Positions 1 to 8,762 of a DNA stretch of 22,630 nucleotides are shown here, in pieces. This DNA is from CBDBZL01 sp031399025. Lineage in GTDB: Bacteria > Pseudomonadota > Alphaproteobacteria > Sphingomonadales > Sphingomonadaceae. The stretch is taken from positions 1 through 22,630 of the forward strand of contig JANNOJ010000071.1 in NCBI GenBank assembly GCA_031399025.1, given 5' to 3'. The notes below the pieces were generated by a model that worked only from the letters and a program-made list of their open reading frames with translations, was not told the origin of the DNA and did not search any database. The position numbers were made by a program, and so were the translations under genes. The stretch's first letter is position 1. Every line of letters begins with the position of its first letter.

Positions 1-1
1 C

Positions 2-313
2 GGCGCCCGCGCCGCCGCCGCCGCGGTCGTCGCCGCGCCGATTGCCGCGCGCGCAGAGGCGGCGCGCGCCGCCACCAGCGCGCCCTCGCGCCAGATCCGC
101 GTCGCCGCGGCCATCGCGCCCGTCGCCGCCAACGACACCGGCGGCGGCGCCGTCGGCACCACCAGCCGGACCGTCCGCATCGTCGCCGGCCAGCCTGCCG
201 GTGCCGGAGCCGACGATGGCAGGTTCCAGGTCTCGCGGGCGCGCGGCATCGGCAGCCGCTTTCGCGCCGCCCCGCACCCGGGTGCCGCCAGTTCCACGGA
301 GAAGCAGCCATGA
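2..313 (+). CDS. virB6: VirB6/TrbL-like protein, C-terminal fragment
   Basis: An open frame enters from the left edge and stops at the TGA that overlaps the virB9 start (ATGA). About 103 residues are visible. They are rich in Ala and Arg, low in complexity, and end with an Arg/Gly/Phe-rich stretch (VSRARGIGSRFR). In alphaproteobacterial T4SS operons the polytopic inner-membrane channel protein VirB6 usually ends in such a basic hydrophilic cytoplasmic tail, and it often lies upstream of virB8/virB9. No membrane segment is visible because those lie beyond the window. The name rests on position plus tail composition, not on the conserved core. VirB8 is the main alternative but does not normally end this way. 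The stop-start overlap indicates translational coupling to virB9. Confidence 0.6.
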   Translation, partial: GARAAAAAVVAAPIAARAEAARAATSAPSRQIRVAAAIAPVAANDTGGGAVGTTSRTVRIVAGQPAGAGADDGRFQVSRARGIGSRFRAAPHPGAASSTEKQP

Positions 314-1173
314 CCAGCCCGGTGCGCGCGCCCGCAATCATCGGCGCGCTTGGCGGCGCGCTCGCGGCGGTATTGCTGGCGGCCGCGCCCGCGGCGGCCG
401 ACCCGCGGCTGGTCGACCGGCTCTACGATCCCGACGAGATCGTGCGCGTGGAAGGCCGCGCCAACGTCCAGACCACCATCCGCTTCGACGAGCGCGAGCG
501 GATCGAGAACGTCGCCATCGGCGATTCCACCGCCTGGCAGGTGACGCCCAATCGGCAGGCGAACCTGCTGTTCGTCAAGCCCCTGGCCGACCGCGCCGCG
601 ACCAACATGACCGTGGTGACCAATCGGCGCACATACCTGTTCGACCTGGTCGCCAGCCCCGGGCACCGCACGCCGGTCTATGTCCTCGCCTTCGACTATC
701 CGGTCGAGCTCGAGCTGGTCGACGAGGTGCAGATGGCCGGCGCCGACGGGGCGCCGGGGGCGCCACCCTCCGCCACCGTGGTCGCCGCCGCCACCGACCC
801 CTATGCCGTGCTCGACCCGGCCCAGCTCAACTTCGCCTGGGGAATGAGCGGCAACCGGGCGCTGCTGCCCGAGCGGATCTTCGATGATGGCGATGCCACC
901 TTCCTCGCCTGGCCGCCGACAGCCGCGCTTCCGGCCATCCTGGTGCGCGACGAGGGGGGCGCCGAAGGCCCGGTCAACTTCGCGGTTCGCGGTGATGTGA
1001 TCGTGGTGAGCGGTGTGCCGCGCGAAATCATCCTGCGCTCGGGCGAGGAAACTGCTATGCTCGTCAACCAGGGCCCGGTGCGCCCACGCCAACCCAACCA
1101 GTCCGCGCTGGCCCAGGCTCCGGTCCCCAATCCGGTGATGACCCCGGGCAGCGTCGAAGCGGAGGCCGAATAG
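310..1173 (+). CDS. virB9: T4SS outer-membrane core complex protein VirB9
   Basis: VirB9 (TrbG/CagX family) builds the outer-membrane core complex of type IV secretion systems with VirB7 and VirB10. The 287-residue product starts with a signal peptide: a short basic start, a long Ala/Leu core, and a predicted cut after AAA near residue 30. The mature N-terminus follows, with the family pattern in which a disordered acid-basic stretch leads into an 'R-T-Y-L-F-D-L' strand. The C-terminal beta domain carries FAWGMSGN and the hallmark FDDG near residue 195, then alternating strands (FAVRGDVIVVSGVP). The length is normal for the family. The ATG is preceded by GGAG at good spacing and overlaps the upstream stop. 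The virB10 start follows the TAG stop directly, so virB9 and virB10 are coupled. Confidence 0.93.
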   Translation: MTSPVRAPAIIGALGGALAAVLLAAAPAAADPRLVDRLYDPDEIVRVEGRANVQTTIRFDERERIENVAIGDSTAWQVTPNRQANLLFVKPLADRAATNMTVVTNRRTYLFDLVASPGHRTPVYVLAFDYPVELELVDEVQMAGADGAPGAPPSATVVAAATDPYAVLDPAQLNFAWGMSGNRALLPERIFDDGDATFLAWPPTAALPAILVRDEGGAEGPVNFAVRGDVIVVSGVPREIILRSGEETAMLVNQGPVRPRQPNQSALAQAPVPNPVMTPGSVEAEAE

Positions 1174-2322
1174 ATGAAGCTTGCCATGCGCCTGCCCGAA
1201 AAGGCCAATGCCGGGGCCGCCAACGATGCCGATCCGCGCGAGACCGCCTCGGCCGAGGTGATCGACCTGGCCAGCCGTACCGCCTATCCGGCGGTCGCCC
1301 GTCGCCAGGGCAAGTCCGACGCGCTGGGCCTGGCGGCCGGGGTCGGCTTCGTCGCGCTGCTCGGCGCCGCCACGCTGTGGGGCCTGAACGCCTCGCGCAT
1401 GGAAGAACCCGTGGTGGTGGCGCCCGTGCCCGAGACGCTGTCGCCCGCCGACCAGGCCGCCTTCGTCCCGCCGCCGCCGCTCGAGGACATGCCGAGCGCC
1501 AACGCGGTACCCGGCACGGCCGCCCTGCCCGCGCCTGCGCCGGTCTATTCGGCCGATCCCAACGCGCAGGCCGGCCCGATGAACAACCCCTACGCTTCGC
1601 CCACGCTCGTCTACGACGGTGCCCCGGTGAGCGCCACGCCCGCCCCTGCAACTGCGCCGAGCGTGCCAGGCACGCCCGGCGCCGCCACCCCTGGCGCGGG
1701 CACGGCGGGCGATTTCGCCTCGCGCGTGGGCGGCGTTGGCGGCGGTACGGCCGAGGCCCGCAGCGACATCAACCCGGCGACGACCGTGGCGCAGGGCACC
1801 ATGATCCCCGCGATCCTGGAGACCGCGATCAACACCGACGTGCCCGGCTACGTGCGTGCGGTGGTGAGCCAGGATGTCCGCAGCTTCGATGGCGCGCGCG
1901 TGCTGGTGCCGCGCTCGAGCCGGCTGGTGGGCCAGTACCAATCGGGCCTGCAGGCCGGCCAGCGACGGGCCTACGTGATCTGGACCCGGCTCATCCGCCC
2001 CGACGGCGTGTCGGTGGCGCTGGCCTCGCCTGCCACTTCGTTCGACGGCACCGCGGGTCTGGAAGGCCAAGTGGACAACCACTTCTTCAGCCGCTTTGGC
2101 TCGGCCATGCTGCTCTCGGTGATCGGCGGGCTGACCACGCTCGCCAGCAGCGGCTCCTCGGTCGTCCTCGGCGGCGGGCAGAGCGCCGCCTCCTCGGCGG
2201 TCCAGCAGGACGGCCAGCGCCCGCCCACGGTGCGCGTGAGCATGGGCACGCCGGTGCGCGTCTACACCGCCCGCGACCTCGACTTCGCCCAGGCCCCCAG
2301 AATCGAGCAGGGCGTCCGCTGA
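1174..2322 (+). CDS. virB10: T4SS core scaffold protein VirB10 (TrbI family)
   Basis: VirB10 spans both membranes and transmits ATP-dependent signals from the inner-membrane ATPases to the outer-membrane pore. The 382-residue protein has the expected plan. A cytoplasmic N-terminus of about 48 residues is followed by one membrane helix at about 50-71 and then a long Pro/Ala-rich periplasmic linker (about 75-195). The TrbI/VirB10 beta-barrel domain follows, with the family run 'GTMIPAILETAINTDVPG', then VSQDV, LVPRSSRLVGQY and a membrane-penetrating antenna region rich in small residues (AMLLSVIGG, about 310). The start is fixed by GGAGG 9 nt upstream and by abutment to the virB9 stop. The linker codes for many Ala/Pro/Gly repeats, so it is likely to vary between strains. 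Confidence 0.93.
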   Translation: MKLAMRLPEKANAGAANDADPRETASAEVIDLASRTAYPAVARRQGKSDALGLAAGVGFVALLGAATLWGLNASRMEEPVVVAPVPETLSPADQAAFVPPPPLEDMPSANAVPGTAALPAPAPVYSADPNAQAGPMNNPYASPTLVYDGAPVSATPAPATAPSVPGTPGAATPGAGTAGDFASRVGGVGGGTAEARSDINPATTVAQGTMIPAILETAINTDVPGYVRAVVSQDVRSFDGARVLVPRSSRLVGQYQSGLQAGQRRAYVIWTRLIRPDGVSVALASPATSFDGTAGLEGQVDNHFFSRFGSAMLLSVIGGLTTLASSGSSVVLGGGQSAASSAVQQDGQRPPTVRVSMGTPVRVYTARDLDFAQAPRIEQGVR

Positions 2323-2368
2323 GGCGCGTCGTTTACGCTTGGCGGACCGACTGGACGACGAGATCGAG

Positions 2369-3421
2369 ATGAGCGCCCAGATTCACCGGCTCGGCTCGGG
2401 TGGACCCGTGCCCGGGGGAGCCGCCATCGGCTCGCCCGCCGCGCTCGATCCGGCGGACCTGCCTTCCGCGGTCGGTGGCAGCGTCTACCTCGATGCGTAT
2501 CTCGCGCCGTTCCGCACCTGGCTCGACCGCGACACCGTCACCGAAATCCTGGTCAACCAGCCCGGCGAGATGTGGATCGAGGATGCCGTGCACCCGGGCA
2601 TGCAGCGCATCGAAGCGCCGGCGATCGACGACCAGCTGGTCCGTCGCCTGGCGGAGCAGGTCGCGCGGGTGAGCCACCAGGGCATCAACCGCGAGCACCC
2701 CTTGCTGGGCGCGGTCCTGCCCGACGGTGCGCGCGTGCAGTTTTGCGGCCCGCCGGCGACCCGCAAGCACTGGGCCATGGCCATTCGCCGCCACCGCCGG
2801 CTCGACCTGCCGCTCGATGCCTACGATGCCGGGCCGCTCCACCCGCCCGGTGAGACCGACATGCCCGATCCCGTCGCGCAGCCGATCGCCTTCCTGCGCG
2901 CCGCCATTGGCGCGCGCAAGACCATCCTCATCTCGGGCGGCACCTCGACCGGCAAGACCACCTTCCTCAACGCCATGCTGGGCGAGATCCCCCGCCACGA
3001 GCGCGTGGTGCTGGTGGAGGACACCCCCGAGTTGAAGCCGCCGGGGGCCAACGGCGTCGGCCTGGTGGCGGTGAAGGGCGAGCTGGGCGAGGCCAAGGTC
3101 ACCGCCAACGAGCTGCTCCAGGCCGCGCTGCGGCTGCGGCCCGACCGCATCGTGCTGGGCGAGTTGCGCGGGGCGGAGAGCGTCTCGTTCCTGCGCGCCA
3201 TCAACACCGGCCACCCGGGGAGCTTCTCCACCATCCACGCCAATTCCCTGCGCGGCGCACTCGAGCAATTGGCGCTGATGGTGATGCAGACCGGCATCGG
3301 CCTGTCGCGCACCGACACCATCGATTACGCCACCAGCGTGATCGACGTCATCGTCCAGCTCGACCGGAGCCGGGGCCGCCGCGGGATCAGCACGATTGCC
3401 CTTACCCGGGATCTCGTCTGA
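2369..3421 (+). CDS. virB11: T4SS hexameric ATPase VirB11
   Basis: VirB11 is the cytoplasmic hexameric traffic ATPase of type IV secretion. From the ATG chosen here the product is 350 residues. Its N-terminal domain contains 'TEILVNQPGEMWIE', typical of the family. The RecA-like C-terminal domain has a Walker A GGTSTGKTT with Lys196. It also has an Asp box/Walker B region around LRLRPDRIVLGELRG and a His box TGHPGSFSTIHANS. An in-frame TTG 30 nt upstream (position 2339) would add ten residues. I prefer the ATG because the extra residues are not part of the usual family start, but neither site has a strong Shine-Dalgarno sequence. The gene follows virB10 by 16 to 46 bp, and the operon ends here. 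Confidence 0.92.
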   Translation: MSAQIHRLGSGGPVPGGAAIGSPAALDPADLPSAVGGSVYLDAYLAPFRTWLDRDTVTEILVNQPGEMWIEDAVHPGMQRIEAPAIDDQLVRRLAEQVARVSHQGINREHPLLGAVLPDGARVQFCGPPATRKHWAMAIRRHRRLDLPLDAYDAGPLHPPGETDMPDPVAQPIAFLRAAIGARKTILISGGTSTGKTTFLNAMLGEIPRHERVVLVEDTPELKPPGANGVGLVAVKGELGEAKVTANELLQAALRLRPDRIVLGELRGAESVSFLRAINTGHPGSFSTIHANSLRGALEQLALMVMQTGIGLSRTDTIDYATSVIDVIVQLDRSRGRRGISTIALTRDLV

Positions 3422-3446
3422 CCGCGCGCCGGTGACCATCGGTGGC

Positions 3447-3468
3447 CCCGCGCCTTGCACGGCGCGGG
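3447..3468 (+). terminator. Hairpin closing the virB operon
   Basis: A perfect 8-bp GC stem (CCCGCGCC / GGCGCGGG) with a 6-nt loop TTGCAC lies 26 bp after the virB11 stop and just before ppk. No T-run follows, which is common in very GC-rich genomes, so termination may be only partial. The loop TTGCAC with TAAACC 16 nt downstream could also be a weak promoter for ppk, but that is speculative. Confidence 0.45.
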
Positions 3469-3490
3469 TATTGGCGTAAACCGCGCTGGC

Positions 3491-5692
3491 ATGAGCACGG
3501 CCCCGACCCTCGCGGAACCCAGCAGCCTGTCCGACGAGCAGCGCTACTTCAACCGCGAGCTGTCGTGGCTGGCGTTCAACGAGCGCGTCCTCGCCGAGGC
3601 CTGCAACACCGCCTACCCGCTGCTCGAGCGGCTGCGGTTCCTCTCCATCTCGGGCAGCAATCTCGACGAGTTCATGATGATCCGCGTGGCCGGCCTGGCC
3701 GGCCAGGTGCGCGGCGGTGTCGCCAAAGCCTCGATCGAGGGCCGGACGCCCACGCAGCAGCTGGCGGCGATCAACACGGTGGTGCGCGAACTCGAGCGCC
3801 GGCAGCAGAAGGCGCTGGCCGAGCTGCGCCCGCTGCTCGCCGCCCAAGGCATCCACATCAAGGGCGAGGACCGCATCGACGCCAAGGCCGAAGCCTGGCT
3901 GCGGCGCTATTTCCTCGACCATATCATGCCGGTCATCACCCCGCAGGCGATCGACCCCGCGCACCCGTTCCCGTTCGTCGCCAACGAGGGGATTGGCGCG
4001 CTGTTCAATATCGTTCGGCTCACCGACAACAGCCGGCTGATGGAGATGGTGCTGATCCCGCCGATGCTGCCGCGCTTCGTGCGCATTCCCAGCGAGATCT
4101 TGGGCCAGGAGGCGATCTACGTCGCCATCGACCGGCTGGTGTGCCGCTATGCGCCGCTGCTGTTCCCCGGTTTCCGCATCGAAGGCGACGGCGTGTTCCG
4201 GGTGCTGCGCGACAGCGACATCGAGGTGGAGGAGGAGGCCGAGGATCTGGTCCGCTACTTCCGCACCGCCATCCAGCGCCGCCGCCGGGGCCTGGTGATC
4301 ATGCTCGAGATCGACGACAGCTTCGATCCCGATGGCGAGGAATTGCTGCGCGAGAAGCTCGGCCTGGCGCAGGCCTTCGTCACCAAGAACGAAGGCATGA
4401 TCGGCATCGCCGGGCTCGCCATGGTGGTGGGCGAGGACCGGCCCGACCTCAAGTTCACTCCCTATTCCCCGCGCTACCCCGAACGCGTGCTCGAGCATGA
4501 CGGCGACTGCTTCGCCGCCATCCGCGAGAAGGACATCATCATCCACCACCCCTATGAAAGCTTCGAGGTGGTGGTGGATTTCCTGCACCAGGCGGCGGCC
4601 GATCCGTGCGTGGTGTCGATCAAGCAGGCGCTCTATCGCGCCGGCCAGCAATCCCCGGTGATCGCCGCGCTGATCGCCGCGGCCGAAGCGGGCAAGTCGG
4701 TCACCGCGGTGGTCGAGCTCAAGGCCCGCTTCGACGAGGAGCAGAACCTCAAGTGGGCCGCCGAGCTGGAGCGCGCGGGCGTCCAGGTGGTGTACGGCTT
4801 CATCGAGTGGAAGACGCACGCCAAGATCAGCATGGTGGTGCGCCAGGAAGACGGCGGCTACCGTACCTACTGCCATTTCGGCACCGGCAATTACCATCCG
4901 GTGACCACCAAGATCTACACCGACCTCAGCTATTTCACCGCCGATCCGGCGATGGGCCGCGACGCCGGGCGGCTGTTCAACTTCATCACCGGCTATGTCG
5001 AGCCGGCCGAGACCGAGCGCATCGCCATCTCGCCGCTCAACCTGCGCGAGCGGCTGTATGCCGATATCGACGCCGAGATCGCGCACGCCCGCGCCGGCCG
5101 CCCCGCGACCATCTGGGCCAAGCTGAATTCGATCACCGAGAAAGGCATGATCGACCGGCTGTACGCGGCGAGCCGGGCCGGGGTCGAGATCGTGCTGGTG
5201 GTGCGCGGGATCTGCTGCCTGCGCCCGGGGGTGCCGGGCCTGTCCGCGACCATTACCGTCAAGTCGATCATCGGCCGGTTCCTGGAACACAGCCGGATCT
5301 GGGCGTTCGGCAACGGCGAGCCGCTGCCCTCGGGCCGGGCCAAGGTCTACATCTCCTCGGCCGACGCGATGAGCCGCAACCTCAACCGCCGGGTCGAGAC
5401 GCTGGTGCCGATGATCACGCCAACCGTGCACGCCCAGGTGCTCGAGCAGGTGCTGCTGGCCAACCTGCTCGACACCGAGCAGAGCTGGCTGCTCGACGGC
5501 GAGACCGGCGAGTACGAGCGGGTCGAGGAGGACGGCCCAGATTTGCTCGGGGCCGAGGATATCGACGGCAACGGCGTGCCCGGCTTCAACCTGCACGGTT
5601 ATTTCATGACCAATCCCTCGCTGTCGGGCCGCGGCGAGGCGCTCAAGGATAGCCGCGTGCCCAAGCTCACGCTGCGCCGGGGAGCGGCATGA
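3491..5692 (+). CDS. ppk: Polyphosphate kinase 1
   Basis: PPK1 reversibly polymerises the gamma-phosphate of ATP into inorganic polyphosphate. The product is 733 residues from this ATG, normal for the family. The N-terminal domain opens with 'YFNRELSWLAFNERVL' and contains 'ISGSNLDEFMMIRVAGL'. The head domain and two phospholipase-D-like catalytic domains follow. The phospho-accepting histidine is His462 in 'CHFGTGNYHP', and the second catalytic histidine is His600 in 'EHSRIWAFGNG'. The AMSRNLNRRVE box near the C-terminus binds phosphate. An in-frame TTG at 3455 would add 12 residues inside the upstream hairpin and is unlikely to be used. The stop overlaps the ppx start by 4 bp (ATGA), a translationally coupled pair. 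A nearby phosphate-starvation (Pho) box was not seen. Confidence 0.96.
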   Translation: MSTAPTLAEPSSLSDEQRYFNRELSWLAFNERVLAEACNTAYPLLERLRFLSISGSNLDEFMMIRVAGLAGQVRGGVAKASIEGRTPTQQLAAINTVVRELERRQQKALAELRPLLAAQGIHIKGEDRIDAKAEAWLRRYFLDHIMPVITPQAIDPAHPFPFVANEGIGALFNIVRLTDNSRLMEMVLIPPMLPRFVRIPSEILGQEAIYVAIDRLVCRYAPLLFPGFRIEGDGVFRVLRDSDIEVEEEAEDLVRYFRTAIQRRRRGLVIMLEIDDSFDPDGEELLREKLGLAQAFVTKNEGMIGIAGLAMVVGEDRPDLKFTPYSPRYPERVLEHDGDCFAAIREKDIIIHHPYESFEVVVDFLHQAAADPCVVSIKQALYRAGQQSPVIAALIAAAEAGKSVTAVVELKARFDEEQNLKWAAELERAGVQVVYGFIEWKTHAKISMVVRQEDGGYRTYCHFGTGNYHPVTTKIYTDLSYFTADPAMGRDAGRLFNFITGYVEPAETERIAISPLNLRERLYADIDAEIAHARAGRPATIWAKLNSITEKGMIDRLYAASRAGVEIVLVVRGICCLRPGVPGLSATITVKSIIGRFLEHSRIWAFGNGEPLPSGRAKVYISSADAMSRNLNRRVETLVPMITPTVHAQVLEQVLLANLLDTEQSWLLDGETGEYERVEEDGPDLLGAEDIDGNGVPGFNLHGYFMTNPSLSGRGEALKDSRVPKLTLRRGAA

Positions 5693-7305
5693 GCGCGGCG
5701 CTGAACGAGCTGGAGAATCGCGCGCGCAGCGGGGTGGAGGGCACGAGCCAGCCCGCTTCGCGCAGCGCGGCGCGCAATGGGCGCCGCGCCGGTCTCGACG
5801 GCCCGCACCCCAACCGCGCGGTCATCGACATCGGCTCCAATACCGTGCGCCTGGTGATCTATTCGGGCAGCCCGCGCGCGCCCGACGTGTGGCTCAACGA
5901 GAAGGTAACGGCCCGCTTGGGCCGCGAGCTCGCCAGCACCGGGCGGATGCCGGCCAAGGCGATCGACCTGGCGCTGGCGGGCCTGGCGCGCTTTGCCGCC
6001 ATGCTCGAGGATATCGGCGTTCCCGAGGTCAGCACGGTGGCCACCGCCGCGGTCCGCGACGCGGCCAATGGCGCGGCGTTTCTGGAACGCGTGCGCGCGC
6101 TCGGCCTCGAACCGCGCCTGCTTTCGGGCGAGGAGGAGGCGCGCATTTCGGCGATGGGCGTCGTGGGCGCCTTCCCGCGCGCCCGCGGCGTGGTCGCGGA
6201 CCTGGGCGGCGGCAGCCTCGAGCTGGTCGCGGTGGAGAACGGCTCCTGTCACCACGGTTCCAGCCTGCCGCTTGGCACGCTGCGCCTGCCTGCTCTGCGG
6301 GCGGCCGGCAATGTCGCCTTCCGCAAGGCAGTGGCTGCCGAGCTGGCGCGCACTCCCTGGGCCAAGGCCTCGCCGAGCCCGCAGCCCGGGCCGCTGTACC
6401 TGGTGGGCGGAACCTGGCGGGCGCTGGCGGCCTACGCCATGGACCGCAGCCGCCACCCCATCACCGATCCCCATGGCCTCGTCATCGCCGTGGACGAAGC
6501 GGATCGGCTCGCCCGCAAGCTGATGCGCACGCCCGCGCCGGCGCTGGCCGCGATCGGCGGGATCTCGGCCGCACGCGCCGCCAGCCTGCCTGACGCGGCG
6601 GCGCTGCTGCGGCTCATCCTGGCCGAAGTGGCGCCCGAGAGCCTGGCCTTTTCCTCCTGGGGCCTGCGCGAAGGCGTGCTGTTCGAGCAATTGCCGCTAG
6701 CGCTGCGCGAACAGGACCCGCTGCTCGCCGGCATCGCCACCTTCGGCGCGCCGCGTGGCGCCTCGCCAGCGATGGCGGCCATGGTCGCCGGCTGGACCTC
6801 CGGGGCGGCCTCGGGCAGCGGCGTCGATGGCGGCAGAGGGGGCGCCGAACGCCTGCGCCTGGCCGCCACCATGCTGGCGCTGGCGGCGGTCCATCTCGAA
6901 CCCAACATGCGCCTGCGCCACGCGACCGACTGGGCCCTCGACAAGCGGTGGGTGGCGATCGATCACCGCGGCCGGGCGATCGTCGCCGCGGCGGTGCGCG
7001 CGGCGTGCGGCCGGCCCGAACCGCTGCCCGAGCTCATCGAGCTCGCCGGCGAGGCAGCGCTGCGCGAGGCGGCTGGCTGGGGCCTGGCCATTCGGCTGTG
7101 CCGCCGGATCGGCGCGGGTTCGCGGATGTCGCTGCTCACCTCCTCGCTCACCCGCCAGGATGGCCGCCTGGTGCTCTGGCTCGAGGCCTCCCGGGCCCAG
7201 CTCGCGAGCGATCCGGTGCTCGCCGACCTGCGCGCCCTGGCCGGCTGGCTGGGCGTCGAGCACGATTTGCGGTTCGCCGTGCACGGCACGCCGCCGGGCG
7301 CTTGA
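5689..7305 (+). CDS. ppx: Exopolyphosphatase (Ppx/GppA family)
   Basis: Ppx/GppA enzymes belong to the actin-like ATPase superfamily and remove terminal phosphates from polyphosphate or hydrolyse pppGpp. The 538-residue product has a 45-residue basic, probably disordered N-terminal extension before the first phosphate-binding loop 'VIDIGSNTVRLVIY'. The second domain carries the catalytic-glutamate region 'LLSGEEEARISAMG' and the second loop 'ADLGGGSLELV'. The C-terminal half is helical, as in the HD-like domain of long Ppx proteins. Overlap with ppk shows that the polymerase and the hydrolase are made from one message. GppA activity cannot be ruled out from sequence, but linkage to ppk favours polyphosphate as substrate. 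Confidence 0.93.
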   Translation: MSAALNELENRARSGVEGTSQPASRSAARNGRRAGLDGPHPNRAVIDIGSNTVRLVIYSGSPRAPDVWLNEKVTARLGRELASTGRMPAKAIDLALAGLARFAAMLEDIGVPEVSTVATAAVRDAANGAAFLERVRALGLEPRLLSGEEEARISAMGVVGAFPRARGVVADLGGGSLELVAVENGSCHHGSSLPLGTLRLPALRAAGNVAFRKAVAAELARTPWAKASPSPQPGPLYLVGGTWRALAAYAMDRSRHPITDPHGLVIAVDEADRLARKLMRTPAPALAAIGGISAARAASLPDAAALLRLILAEVAPESLAFSSWGLREGVLFEQLPLALREQDPLLAGIATFGAPRGASPAMAAMVAGWTSGAASGSGVDGGRGGAERLRLAATMLALAAVHLEPNMRLRHATDWALDKRWVAIDHRGRAIVAAAVRAACGRPEPLPELIELAGEAALREAAGWGLAIRLCRRIGAGSRMSLLTSSLTRQDGRLVLWLEASRAQLASDPVLADLRALAGWLGVEHDLRFAVHGTPPGA

Positions 7306-7339
7306 CCGCGCCGCGGTTCTGGACCCGGCGGTAGGCGTT

Positions 7340-7415
7340 CTGCCGCAAACCACCGTGCAAGCCGGTTGCTGCGTTCGCGAAGCCGCCGGTTCGAGCAGCG
7401 GTGGTTGTGCCGCAG
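7340..7415. terminator. Long inverted repeat between convergent ppx and helicase genes
   Basis: The arms at 7340-7355 and 7399-7415 pair as AACCACCG / CGGTGGTT, with outer CTGC / GCAG pairing around a small bulge. They enclose about 43 nt that can fold further. The repeat lies between the stops of two converging genes, so it probably serves as a shared bidirectional terminator, although neither side has a T-run. Confidence 0.45.
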
Positions 7416-7430
7416 GGTGCCCCCGCCCGT

Positions 7431-8762
7431 TCAGCTGGCGGCGCGTCGCCCGGACGAATTGCCGCGTGGAGCGCGCCGCTGACCGCCATTGCCGCCGCCG
7501 AAATTGCGCGACCCGCCGGTGGGCTTGGCGCGCACGATCGGCTTACCCTGGTCGCCATGCGCCGAACCCTGCGGCCGGGGAGCACGCGCCGGCATCGCCT
7601 CGATCCTCTCGGCCTGGGCGCGGAAGGACGGCGGCAACGGCACCGGCGCGAGCGTGATGCGCGTCAAGCGCTCGATATCGCGCAGATAATCGCGCTCGTC
7701 ATGGGCGCAAAAGGCGATCGCCACCCCCGCCGCGCCGGCGCGCGCGGTGCGGCCGATCCGGTGGACATATTGTTCCGCCACGTTGGGCAGCTCGAAATTG
7801 AACACATGGCTCACCTCGGGCACGTCGATGCCGCGCGCGGCGATGTCGGTGGCCACCAATACCCTGAGCTTGCCGGTGCGGAACTCGCCGAGCGCGCGCT
7901 CGCGCTGCGGCTGGCTCTTATTGCCGTGGATGGCGTTGGCGCGAAGGCCGGCCTGCTCGAGCTGGCGCACCACCCGGTCCGCCCCATGCTTGGTGCGGGT
8001 GAACACGAGCACGCGGTTCATCTCGCCCGATTCCAGCCCCTTCTTGAGCGCCATCACCAGCAGTGCCGGCTTTTCCGACTGGTTGACGAAGCAGACGAAC
8101 TGATCGACCCGCTCGACAGTGGTCGCCGCCGGGGCCACCGAGACATGCGCCGGGTCGGTCAGGAACTGCATCGCCAGCTGCTGGATCGCCTTGGGCATGG
8201 TGGCGGAGAACAGCAGCGTCTGGCGGGTCTTGGGGACCAGCGCGACGATCCGGCGCAGCGCGTGGATGAAGCCCAGGTCGAGCATCTGGTCGGCCTCGTC
8301 GAGCACCAGCACCTCGACGCCGGTGAGGTCCATCGCCCGCTGTTCGATCAGGTCGACCAGCCGGCCGGGGGTCGCGACCAGGATGTCACAGCCGCGCGAC
8401 ACCTTCTGCCGGTCCTTGCCGACCGAAGTGCCGCCGACGATGCTGTTGACCGAAAGCCCGGCGAGCGCGCCGTATTCGCGCGCGCTGGCGGCGATCTGCC
8501 CGGCCAGCTCGCGCGTCGGCGCCAGCACCAGCATGCGGCACGAGCGGCGCGGTGTGCCGCGGCCCGAGCCGCGCAGCCGGTCGATCGCGGGCAGCACGAA
8601 AGCGGCAGTCTTGCCGGTGCCGGTCTGGGCGATGCCGAGCACGTCGCGCCCGGCGAGCACGTGGGGGATGGCCTGCGCCTGGATGGGGGTGGGCACGGTG
8701 TAGTTTTTCAGGTCGAGCGCCTGGAGGACGGGCTGCGACAGCCCAAGTTGGTCGAATGTCAT
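7431..8762 (-). CDS. DEAD-box ATP-dependent RNA helicase (RhlE-like)
   Basis: DEAD-box helicases unwind RNA duplexes in ribosome assembly, mRNA decay and cold adaptation. From the chosen ATG the product is 443 residues. All motifs are present in order: Q motif (FDQLGL...PTPIQ, residues 3-27), motif I AQTGTGKT (45-52), PTRELAGQ, TPGRL, motif II DEAD, SAT, LVFTRTKHGAD, ATDIAARGID and HRIGRTARAG. The C-terminal tail is short, Gly/Arg/Asn-rich and basic (GGNGGQRRAPRG...), as in RhlE-type proteins that bind RNA non-specifically. An in-frame ATG at 8930 would give 499 residues, but it lies in the predicted -10 box and the added part has no family similarity. The exact subfamily (RhlE, CsdA/DeaD, DbpA) is uncertain; no DbpA RNA-binding domain is present. 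Confidence 0.93.
   Translation of the reverse strand: MTFDQLGLSQPVLQALDLKNYTVPTPIQAQAIPHVLAGRDVLGIAQTGTGKTAAFVLPAIDRLRGSGRGTPRRSCRMLVLAPTRELAGQIAASAREYGALAGLSVNSIVGGTSVGKDRQKVSRGCDILVATPGRLVDLIEQRAMDLTGVEVLVLDEADQMLDLGFIHALRRIVALVPKTRQTLLFSATMPKAIQQLAMQFLTDPAHVSVAPAATTVERVDQFVCFVNQSEKPALLVMALKKGLESGEMNRVLVFTRTKHGADRVVRQLEQAGLRANAIHGNKSQPQRERALGEFRTGKLRVLVATDIAARGIDVPEVSHVFNFELPNVAEQYVHRIGRTARAGAAGVAIAFCAHDERDYLRDIERLTRITLAPVPLPPSFRAQAERIEAMPARAPRPQGSAHGDQGKPIVRAKPTGGSRNFGGGNGGQRRAPRGNSSGRRAAS

Noticed and set aside
42..887. 281-residue Arg/Pro/Ala-rich plus-strand frame over virB6 and virB9
   Set aside because: It is an out-of-frame shadow of VirB9, which has a signal peptide, family motifs and a ribosome binding site.
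2333..5596. Very long minus-strand open frame opposite virB11 and ppk
   Set aside because: It is antisense to two genes with complete family motifs. Long antisense frames are expected in very GC-rich coding DNA, and its His/Asp/Arg/Leu-rich composition is typical of such shadows.
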